This document shows, in pieces, positions 36,658 through 45,400 of a DNA stretch of 64,000 nt. The position numbers and the translations under genes were made by a program. Positions within the stretch are counted from its first letter, which is position 1. Each line of letters begins with the position of its first letter. The notes under the pieces are model-generated. The model searched no databases and was not told where the DNA came from. It was given only the letters and a program-made list of their open reading frames with translations. This DNA is from Antedon mediterranea (taxonomy: Eukaryota > Echinodermata > Crinoidea > Comatulida > Antedonidae): contig NC_092675.1 in the NCBI RefSeq assembly GCF_964355755.1, forward strand, positions 15,697,312 to 15,761,311. The letters run 5' to 3'.

Positions 36658-37143
36658 ATGATAAAATCATACTACAACACTGTACTACAGTACACAAGGG
36701 TGTTTTCAGGAAAGCTGGACATATTGTACAATAGTAATGAAACTATGTATTGGCATTTAAAACTATGCAAAAGATTGTTGTCAAATTGTAGTTACAAACA
36801 AATAGATGATAGAATGAAGATCCATTATGAGTGCAATCATAGAGATATTATAGTGAACTATAATATCTCTATGGTGCAATCGTGTCAGGATAATGATGTG
36901 TCATTGTTTTATATCATTATACTGGCACCTGGAGGTGAAGATCCATTTAATATCACTTTTATTTTAAAAGACAGAAACATTTCGTTAAAAAGCATAAAGA
37001 GGAAAACGAATCATGTAAAGTACCTTTTATCAGTTGAGAAACGAAATACAATTATTAGAGTATTCCTTCAAATAAACGCCACCATTCCCTCCAATAGAAC
37101 ACCATGTGGAATAAACACCCCGCCACATGCATTTACACAATAA
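36658..37143 (+). CDS. Unknown 161-codon ORF in the centre of the fold-back element
   Basis: Starts MIKSYYNTVLQYTRVFSGKL. The protein has six to seven Cys residues, several N-x-S/T sites (for example NETM, NCSY, NISM, NITF, NISL, NATI), no long hydrophobic helix and no obvious signal peptide. A secreted or receptor ectodomain exon would look like this, so it could be a captured host exon rather than a transposon gene, but I recognise no family. A perfect 16-bp-arm hairpin lies within it (36838-36873). The last 20 or so codons overlap an AT-rich repeat-like stretch. Coding status is uncertain: no homologue, and no splice sites evaluated. Confidence 0.3.
   Translation: MIKSYYNTVLQYTRVFSGKLDILYNSNETMYWHLKLCKRLLSNCSYKQIDDRMKIHYECNHRDIIVNYNISMVQSCQDNDVSLFYIIILAPGGEDPFNITFILKDRNISLKSIKRKTNHVKYLLSVEKRNTIIRVFLQINATIPSNRTPCGINTPPHAFTQ
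36838..36873. repeat. Perfect hairpin, 16-bp arms, 4-nt loop
   Basis: CATAGAGATATTATAG (36838-36853), loop TGAA, CTATAATATCTCTATG (36858-36873). It sits inside the 161-codon frame. Confidence 0.9.
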
Positions 37144-38293
37144 TTGTATCACGTCAACACATTTCATTAACTACCATAATCTACAATTTACCAAGCATTT
37201 TGACATAATTTTATCACTTTTTGATATTAATTGTGCAGTATTTTTTTCCATCTAGGTGGTATTTATTTGATTATACATGTTACCATATTATACCCCAAAT
37301 AAAGATGCCTCCTTTCCCCCTAAAAACCATTTTGAAAAATAAATGCCAGGGGCGTTTAATCGGATACATATGGCAAGTTACTTCTAGCATTCTGAAAAGA
37401 ACTGTTGAGCTTAACGTTTCTATCAAAATGTCCCCGGGGACAGCAATAACTAGTACTTGAAATTAAAACAATTTAAAGTATCAGTTATTGCATAACATTA
37501 CTGTCTAAGGATAAGTTGTGTAGATATGTTTTTTGTTTGAGACATTAGTAAGAGTATTTCTGTTCCTCTTTTAACCACATTTTCTATTACAATGAATGTA
37601 AATATGTATATTTCGAACAATTTGATACCAAATTTAAGTTTCTACGACCTGTACTTATGAGATATGAAGATGCCCTGGTATGTGGGTCAAAGGTCAGAAA
37701 TAGCATTTCTTATCATTTTTGACTAAAATGCCCCATTAGATGGAATATAAATGCATGCCTTCTGAACATTTTGAGACCAAAATTGACTTGCTGCGACCAG
37801 TGGTTGCCGAGATAAAAGTACCTTTTTTATTTGTTCAAATAACCCTTGACCTTGATCCTTTGACCTTTTGTAAAATTTTTCAAAATGTGTAACAAATAAC
37901 AAAACATATATTTCGAACAATTTAAAACCAAATTCAAGTGTCTACGACCAGTAGTTACGGAGATACATACATGCCCTGGGTTGTGGGTCAAAGGTCATAA
38001 ATGGCATTTCCGGTAATTTTTTACTAAAATGTCCCATTAGACTGAATATAAATGTATACCTTCTGATTAATTTAAGACCAAAATTACCTCGTTGTGACAA
38101 GTGGTTGTTGAGATTTAAGGACATATTTATGTTTGGTCTTATGACCTTTCACCTTGACCTTTTGACCTTTCGCCACATTTTCAAAATGTGTAACCAAGCC
38201 AAATATGATTGTTTGACCACCCTAAACCAATTTCTGAAGTCAAATTCTCTGGACCTCAAAGTGCATACGAAAGTTGATCTAGCTACTAGAGTA

Positions 38294-39005
38294 TATGGAA
38301 TTTTAATAAATCAATATTGAAGTCTCCCATGAGATGACAATTTTTGTTTTCATTGTTAATTTGGGTTAATACATTATCGACGGATTTAGTAAAAGAATCT
38401 AGCCCTCCACAGGGGGCTCTGTAAATAATGCCTATAATATCATTTTTTGTCTTTGAATTTTCAATCTCAACAAAACGTGATTCGGAAAGGTCGTCTGGTA
38501 ATTTTAAGTCATTTCGAATTGTAATGCTAATATCATTACGTATAAAAAATGCAACTCCTCCGCCAATTTGATTATTGCTTCTATTGCTTGCAAAGAAGGA
38601 GTAGTTATTAATGAAAGGAATAGGGGAGTTTTCATTAAGCCATGTTTCACTGATACCGATTATGGAAAATTTGTTATTAATTGAATTCAAAAGGCATTCG
38701 AGATCATTAACTTTATGCGTAATACTTCTAATATTAAGATGCAGGAGAGATAGTTTAGTATTAAAGGATGTATTAAACTTAGAATTAAATTGTGAATAAT
38801 CATAAAAGCTGCATTCATCTAGGGTAACTGACTGTGAATTGAGATTATTAATTAGTTGATCAAAAGATTCATCATATTTGTCATTTTCATTGTAATTAAC
38901 TGGATTAAAGGTTATGTTAGAAATATCATTGTTGTTAGTAAGTTCAGAGTTCACATTAAAGTCATAAAAAGGAAGTAAGTGAAGATAATTAACATTCATT
39001 AACAA
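38294..39005 (-). pseudogene. LINE ORF2, N-terminal endonuclease segment
   Basis: From the Met at 39005 the frame runs about 235 codons to the fold-back insertion. About 80 leading residues (low complexity, Asn/Asp rich) precede the apurinic-like endonuclease: LSLLHLNIRSITHKVNDLEC, the catalytic GISETWL, GGGVAFFIRND, IIGIIYRAP and LMGDFNIDL (Gly-Asp-Phe-Asn). The insertion follows directly after DLLKF and adds a stop within three codons. The rest of the domain is at 35261 and below. It starts 184 bp downstream of ORF1. Confidence 0.87.
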
Positions 39006-39189
39006 TAGCTGCGTATAGCGTTATCTAAAAAAGAAATACAGAAATAAGCATGCATGAGACTGTATACATTAATACATAATTAATGAGAAGCAAAATAAAC
39101 AATTCTTGAAATAAAAATATATTATAGGTAATATTTCGGTTGACGGTAAGTAGAGTCAAAGTAAAGTTAAATTATTGCGACGACTAGAA

Positions 39190-40038
39190 TTACTCAGTAG
39201 CTTCGGGGGCATGTGCTTCCTTGAGGTTCGGGTAGTATTTGGCAAGATGATCCATGTCGATGAATGTGCGAACATAACCATTTGCATCTATGTAACGCAA
39301 TTTGTCAAGGTGGAGCCAGGCCTTTACTTTGTTGGAATGCAGGTATTTCATCGATGAGTATAATGCCTTTCTTCTACTTATCACTCTGCTGGTAAAATCA
39401 TTATTTACGTAGATGTTATTATCTTTAAATTTAGGTCTCACTTTTGGAGCTGCCTTGCGTACTCTTTCTTTAGTGGAATATCTGAGAAAGTATGCAACAA
39501 GTGGTCTCGGTTTATCCCTGGTGGTATTACGTGGTCCAACTCGATGGGCTCGTTGTATATCATCATTAGCGATTTTGATGCCGGTGGTATTGGAAATAAA
39601 TGAGGAAAGGAAATTAACAGTACCTTCACTATCCTCCGCTTGTTCGGGTATGCCAGTAAACCTCAGATTGTTACGGCGTTGACGTCCTTCTAGGTTGTCG
39701 ATTTTGTCGCGTATCTCTTCTATGCATTCCGTAGTGGATTGCTGCGTATCCTCGGCAATATCCTTCAGCTTAACATCCATGAAATCAGAATTTTCCTGCA
39801 TATCGGCGTGCAAATTCCTCAGTTCTTTTTGTAAACCGGTGATTTCAAGATTGAGGATGGTAATGTCTTTTTCCAAGGAGACAATCTTGGTGACTGCGTC
39901 GCATAATGTTGATTTAATATCAGCAATGGTTTTGCAGCCCATGATTGACTTGATGAGAGTCGACAGCCAGGTGTTCGGTTCAGCGGCGCTGATATTTAAA
40001 TTAGAAATATTTGGCTCATTGTTTTCCACGTTGGCCAT
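39190..40038 (-). CDS. LINE ORF1 protein (coiled coil plus RRM-like), intact
   Basis: 282 codons, open from the Met at 40038. Residues 50-120 are a heptad-rich coiled coil (KIVSLEKDITILNLEITGLQ and following). Residues 121-132, RRNNLRFTGIPE, open an RNA-recognition-like domain. Residues 161-169 (IQRAHRVGP) and 185-200 (RYSTKERVRKAAPKV) match the conserved C-terminal part of L1-type ORF1 proteins (Transposase_22 family). Such proteins form trimers through the coiled coil, bind element RNA and act as nucleic-acid chaperones. Being intact next to a broken ORF2 implies the insertion is fairly young or that little time has passed. The pairing of this ORF1 type with a CR1-like ORF2 is found in several invertebrate LINEs. 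Confidence 0.85.
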   Translation of the reverse strand: MANVENNEPNISNLNISAAEPNTWLSTLIKSIMGCKTIADIKSTLCDAVTKIVSLEKDITILNLEITGLQKELRNLHADMQENSDFMDVKLKDIAEDTQQSTTECIEEIRDKIDNLEGRQRRNNLRFTGIPEQAEDSEGTVNFLSSFISNTTGIKIANDDIQRAHRVGPRNTTRDKPRPLVAYFLRYSTKERVRKAAPKVRPKFKDNNIYVNNDFTSRVISRRKALYSSMKYLHSNKVKAWLHLDKLRYIDANGYVRTFIDMDHLAKYYPNLKEAHAPEATE

Positions 40039-40060
40039 TGTAGATGTTTAGTTAGAATAA

Positions 40061-40524
40061 ATAACAAAAGTGTACCTATATTTAATGCAACCGATACGTT
40101 CACTATCCAGGTAGGTATACAGGTCTCATGCAGTTAGTAGCTTATCCTTGCAACATGCTATCACTGGTAAGCGAGTACTGTATCTAAAAACGTATACGTG
40201 TGAGAGCTCCGCTCAAACACGTCTGCACTCGACGAAGGACAATACTATGAGAAGTAGTTATTAAAGTAAGCCTCTACTAATTTTAATCATTAAAACACAA
40301 CTGCAAGTAACAAAAACCTGGTTTTCCCTATCCCTATATATAGGTATTTGTGTATGTTAATAGGCATTTGTGTGTGTTATATAGGCCAAAATTAAAAAGT
40401 GCAATTTTCCTCAAGATGGGGATTTTTTTCTGACGTTCTATATGGTATAACCCCCCAAAAATTTTTCCTATACTTTTTTCCTGCAAATGTGTATATTAAC
40501 TGTTCTGCACCCAGGTTATCGGAA
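40061..40524. other. Probable LINE 5' UTR and flank; no gene seen
   Basis: Sequence upstream of LINE ORF1, without a recognisable frame. The stretch near 40320-40390 contains repeated TAGGCATTTGTGTGTGTTA-like sequence. The LINE 5' end cannot be fixed without another copy. Confidence 0.3.
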
Positions 40525-40995
40525 TGAAAAGTGATTAAAACGTTTTCTGGAAGCCGTTGAATTGTAGATACAAATTCATGTACAAATTGTGCGCATCGGA
40601 TGTTGTGATGTCATTTTGCGTCGGAATTCATGACATTTAAAAGAGAGCGCTTCCATATTCTACGTATCTAAATTTCTTCAACACGTTGAGATGTTGTTGC
40701 TCAGATAATTTACTTCCAAAATTGCTATCTACGCGTTTCATTTTGATGATATGTTAGAAAATTAGATTGAAAGATGGGTCTCGTATGCTACACTGTATAT
40801 AACATACACAGTGTATTCTGTAAATACGGTTATAATACCCAAATGATATAGGTACAATTCAGCACTGTAAACATATTAATTCATGTCATAGGATGGCATA
40901 TTAATTGTTGACGTTCATAATAGTTTTAACATATGTGCATGTTGCATTTGTGCGGATAGCCCAAACTCGTCAAAGTGACGAGTTTAAATGTAGTT
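40525..40995 (+). mobile_element. Helentron-like element, 3' fragment (copy 3)
   Basis: It matches 1925-2460 (AAAACGTTTTCTGGAAGCCG, TTGTAGATACAAATTCATGT, GAGATGTTGTTGCTCAGATA, ATGCTACACTGTATATAACA) and ends with the same hairpin AACTCGTCA/AAG/TGACGAGTT (40964-40984), preceded by GCGGATAGCC. The terminus reads TGTAG where the others have CTAG. The 5' half is missing. Confidence 0.7.
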
Positions 40996-41236
40996 AATTT
41001 TGACATTGTTTTACGTAATGTTCAGTGAAAACACCGGCTACAGGACCCTGTCTCCATCTCCATGGTTAACTTTCCATTTACACGCCCTTTCTGTTTTTGT
41101 ATTTCTATGACTTTACATCCCAATTTCTCAAGACTAAGCTGTATTTCCTTATCAAGACAAGGGTAAATCTTGTATAGATACTCTAATTGAGTTAGTGGGC
41201 GAATATTTCAAATAAGGGTTCATGTCGGTAAACAGT

Positions 41237-41395
41237 CACCGTCTTACAGGGAAGAGTGACATTTTTCACTCTTTCAAGACAACTTTGGTTGTCTGGTCAG
41301 GGAAGAGTGAAATGTTTCACAGTTTCTTCCAAGGAAACTTTTATAGTCTAGGCAGGAAAGAGTGAAATGCTTCACTCTTTCTTCTTAGGCAATCT
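41237..41395 (+). repeat. Three-unit minisatellite, relative of 13274-13945
   Basis: AGGGAAGAGTGACATTTTTC, ACTCTTTCAAGACAACTTTG, TCTAGGCAGGAAAGAGTGAA: the same unit and internal AGAGTGAA/TTCACTCT hairpin as the 13-kb satellite. Confidence 0.8.
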
Positions 41396-41419
41396 TGAAT
41401 TGCCTTTTTTTTGGTAATA

Positions 41420-41571
41420 CAGTCAACTCTCCCAATACCAGACTTTTTTTGAGGACCAAAAGGTCCCAAATTTATATTTACCATTAAAAACACATTCCGA
41501 ATACCAGACTTTCCGGAAAACCAGACTTATTTGGCTGGCCCAAAGGTGTCCGGTATTGGGAGAGTTGACTG
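41420..41571. mobile_element. pogo/Tigger-type MITE, 152 bp, TA-flanked
   Basis: TIRs CAGTCAACTCTCCCAATACC and GGTATTGGGAGAGTTGACTG with TA on each side (41418-41419, 41572-41573). Nearly identical to the copy at 52191-52376. A CAGT... start with TA duplication fits pogo-like Tc1/mariner relatives. Confidence 0.8.
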
Positions 41572-41573
41572 TA

Positions 41574-42405
41574 TTGGTAAAATATTTTGGCACACTCAGC
41601 GCGTCATACATATAATTGAACTGGACAAAAATATCTAAAATGGGTGAGTGTGAAAAGAATGTACAAAATGTGAACAAATTAGGTTTTGGGTTTGTCTTTT
41701 AATTTGTTATTTCTTCACAATACCACCACAAGGATCATAATATTAATTAAACTGTGGAAATTTGATGAACCACGTCAAATAAATTTGCTTGCCCAATATA
41801 TCTATCACTGTAATAAACTAATTATCCTTTAATGTACACATTTATAATACTAAGTCTGTAGGAGGTTGCTCTTGGTAACACAAGTACATCTTGTTAATAA
41901 ATTAAGATGATTTGTAAATTTTGCAGGATCCCGCTGAATATGAAAATTATACTTATATATAAATTATATCCAACAAACATTTATGAATATGTTGAAAAAT
42001 TTAAAACAATTTTAACACTCCAAATGGTAAATTTCAATAAGGTGATATTGAATGCAGATACATCGAATCTTAGTTGCATACAGGGGTAACTATATGATTA
42101 TTGATTATCTAAAACCGTTACAAATATCCATATTATTGCATCACCCAAATATATGCAAATGAGGAACTACAAATTTACATGCTGTATAAAATGTTGGCAC
42201 AGTAATGTTGTAAATATTATCAGAGAACATGAGTTTACTTTTAATAAAATAAATTCACACAAAACTGAAGCTTTAATTGGGAAAGTTTTTTCAAATTGTT
42301 TTATACTATTTTTGATAGATACTACTACATGGATACCAGCTTAGAAGATTTGTTTGCCTAGGCTGTATATGGAGCACCTCTTCTGCTAAGTGATAGTATG
42401 TTGAG
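41574..42405. other. VDAC 3' flank and probable 3' UTR
   Basis: Downstream (minus sense) of the VDAC stop. AT-rich; ATTAAA-type polyadenylation hexamers occur near 42240 and 42275, but the cleavage site cannot be fixed. The 60- and 63-codon plus-strand frames here lack support. Confidence 0.4.
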
Positions 42406-42497
42406 TTAAGCTTCGAGTTCAAGACCAAGGCCTAGTTTATGTCCACCTTGATTTAGGCACTTGCCATCAATAAGACTAGCAAGTGTCAATTTAATAC
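42406..42497 (-). CDS. VDAC2: VDAC coding exon 8 (terminal)
   Basis: Acceptor TTACCCATAG; codes [20 protein letters not shown] and LGLGLELEA, then TAA at 42408-42406. These are the last strands of the barrel (human [13 protein letters not shown]). Confidence 0.93.
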
Positions 42498-45400
42498 CTA
42501 TGGGTAACAAAAAAAAATAGATTTACACTCGATTCACAAATCTTACAAAATTTACATAATAATTGTAGAAAAATGTTACCCAAGTATGAACATGATGCGT
42601 CAATAAAATCTTTGAACAAGTCAGAGCACAATTTGATGTAGCACAGCGTGTTTACGAATATGTGCATATATTTCTAAATATTTTTATCACGACAACCCGG
42701 TAAGTTTATACAGACAAAATTCCATGTTATATTTGTGTTGTACGTGTGAAATAGGTAATTACGTGTTACATAATTTTTAAGTACTTACAAAAATATGTTC
42801 CTCTAATCCCTTATTCTCTGAATATATAATATTGCTTAGCATTTGGTATAAGTTTTCATTAAAAAAATAAGCCTTGTATACAATGTGGTATAAAAGATCC
42901 AGGGGACCCCTCCATCTACAAATTAATATACAGATGCACAAAAATAAATCAAAAACTTGTTTACCTGGTCTAAGTGTTTGCGTGTAACCAAGACCAATTT
43001 GACTTGTATTGCTGACCTTTGCCCTAAATGAGGAATCTCCATCTATTGTGTATTTACAGCCTACAGCGAAGCGTGTTGCATTGGTTCCCGATGTCCAGCC
43101 TACGTTGATGGCACTTTCCAGGTTGTCTGATACTTTCTGGTAGACAGACCCACTGAAGTCACTGCCTTCATTGCTGTAGGTGGAAAGAATACAAAAATCC
43201 ATTCTGTTTTGTTTGCTAGATTATCAATATTTAGATATGTAGAATCCAATAATTGCATTTTCAAACAGCAATAAACAATATACCATAGTTCCTCGGGTAT
43301 AATTCCACTCCCTTGTACACGAGCTGTGTGTAAATCAATTGCATGTTTGTTAGACACAAACTAGTGCGCAAGTTCCGGCTGGTGGTGGTGGTATAATCAA
43401 AGTTAGTATACTGTAGCAGACTACACACTACTATACATTGGTATAATCAATGAAGTTAGAGGGCGTTATTTTTTTTTAAACAGCAATAAACAAGCATGCA
43501 AACAACAAGAGTTTACGGCAAAAGTGTGTGCCGACGCGAACGCGACAACAGGAAACATTTTCGTCAGTATTGCATCGCAAAATGCGACGCAACAATCAAC
43601 AATTGCTACACAAATACAGATCCGCATCGCATAACATTGTGATCCAAACTGAAGTCCATGTGATTGTTTTGGCTAGGCATAGGCTACCATAGAACCAACA
43701 TGCCTCTGTGGGCCTAAGATTATTTATAACTTACATTTTTCAGTTGTTGCCATTCGTTTTAAATATAATATTATTCATTGTACTTGTGTTGTTTGTATTC
43801 AATCATTTCGTACATGAATTTTTGGGATCAGATTGCCCTTCGACGACACCTCGCATAATTCCAATAGAGGGCAGCAATTATTGATAATCAAAATTTTGAA
43901 ATGAAAATGTTCCCTGGATGATTGAGGGGATGATAGCCCTTGTTTGTATTCAACTATGATAACCAATATCTGGTTTAAACAATTTGATGAGTTTCAGCCG
44001 AATTAAGCGAAATTACTCTATTTTTTATGAGAATTTTTTTTTTAAATCAACAACCTAAACCTCTACTAAACTTCCAAATGTTATACACCAGGATTTGCTC
44101 AGGGATATGCTTGTATGAGGTGGGACTACACTTGAGGAAATTAATACTACATTGCTTTTCAAGAAAAAGCAGTTAAATTGTATTTTTACTTACACATTGG
44201 TATGAAGTTGGAAGTCATCCTTCTTGTAGCCAAGTGCAAAATTGTTTCGTGTAAGCTTCGACTTGGAGGTGTCAAATGACATTTGATAACCAGCTAACCA
44301 ACCTTCATATCTGATAGAAACAATCATTATATAATTTATCCTTTTAATTATTCATGAAGCAAATAATAAATGCAATAGTGCTAAGTAGGCCCACAACAAT
44401 TGTGGTTACAATCTTTCAAACCTAGTAATACGGTACAACATAATCAGGCATTACCCAAAGACAGCAGCGCCGTATATGGTGGGTCCAGCAAAGTCAAAGT
44501 CAACATCGGCATTCAGGTTGAAATAGTCTCGCTTGTAGCCAGTTTTGATCATTCCACATTTTTTACTGAAAAATGCAAAAATACATCGGTTATACATTTC
44601 ACTTATTATTCATTCATTATTAATTTAGTCTTTCAAAATCACAAAACAGTAAATACCAACAGTAGTGTACTATATACATATAGTACATCAGGGATGTCAC
44701 CAGCTTTTTGGAGTGCCGGTCGGCAAATTTCCCGGGGGAGGGGGGACCCCCCCCCCCGGGGTTTGTCGTTATTTCAGCGAAACATAAAGAATTATGAAAA
44801 TAAATAACAACAAATTGCATCAGGTCTAGGCCTAACCTTGTACCACCGGGGAGTCGCCGTTATTATTCGCGAAAACAAAAAAACGCTCACGAAATGAATA
44901 GCAATAGATCGTGTCAGGCTTAGGCCTAGCCTTGTAGACACTACGACCACTAGGCCTAGCCAAGGCTATAGATAGATGCCCCAAAACCCAAAATCTGAAT
45001 TCCACAAAAACGGGCGCTTCTTTATTTAGGCCTAATCCCTAATCAAATAATGTAGATAAATTATTAGCCTAGACCTTACTACTTGTTGCTCGATATAATG
45101 TTCGTGTTCTTTTGCGCGAGAGTTTTTTAGCGTATTCGCGAATTCCGGATTTTTTGTTTCACAACTGTGCGGCAAGCATGTAGTGCATGGCCGGCAAGAA
45201 CAGAGACACGTGTTTATGGGTTAACTGAAGTTTAGCAACATGAAGTTATCCCAGGGACGTGTAATTATTGTACCATGCTCGGCGATCATAAACGAACGAA
45301 CTTGCCCGGTCTCACTGAACCATGCGCATGTTTTTTTATTTTTTTTAATAGTTCGTAGAGTACAAAAATGTAAAACTAGTAACATAATATAATTAAAGCA

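Larger units (their letters stand above)
35273..38293. mobile_element. 3.0-kb fold-back DNA element with about 0.8-kb inverted arms
   Basis: The ends are perfect inverted repeats (TACTCTAGTAGCTAGATCAA at 35273; TTGATCTAGCTACTAGAGTA at 38274-38293), flanked by TAT on both sides (35270-35272 and 38294-38296). Removing the insert and one TAT brings the LINE endonuclease back into one frame across the site, which confirms the borders. The arms (35273-36090 and about 37481-38293) remain similar throughout, and each holds two diverged sub-repeats about 300 bp apart (for example ACAACCACTGGTCACAGCGA). The unique centre is about 1.4 kb with one 161-codon frame. No transposase is recognised. A 3-bp TAT duplication and very long arms do not fit one superfamily cleanly; Harbinger-, MULE- or Foldback-like origins remain open. 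Confidence 0.85.
32425..40060 (-). mobile_element. CR1-like LINE, nearly full length, interrupted by a fold-back element
   Basis: On the minus strand: ORF1 (40038-39190), a 184-bp spacer, ORF2 with endonuclease and reverse transcriptase (39005 to about 32933), a 3' UTR of about 500 bp and a 3' tail of short tandem ATCTGA repeats (32425-32446). A short-repeat tail in place of poly(A) is typical of CR1/L2-type elements. ORF2 is cut by a 3021-bp insertion (35273-38293) inside the endonuclease domain and by a frameshift with a small deletion near 33470. ORF1 is intact. Removing the insert gives about 4.6 kb, a usual length. The 5' limit is uncertain: similarity cannot be judged upstream of ORF1. 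Confidence 0.85.

Noticed and set aside
35273-38293. Assignment of the fold-back element to MULE or Harbinger
   Set aside because: The 3-bp TAT duplication is not the MULE length and not the TWA target of Harbinger, and no transposase is present. Class left open.
39413-40051. Plus-strand frames of 89 and 118 codons
   Set aside because: Antisense to the intact LINE ORF1.
42777-43202. 141-codon frame in VDAC
   Set aside because: Only 42965-43173 is exon 7. The remainder is intronic read-through past a GT donor; the true exon 8 lies at 42497-42406.
44400-44807. 135-codon plus-strand frame
   Set aside because: Antisense shadow of VDAC exon 5 and flanking introns.
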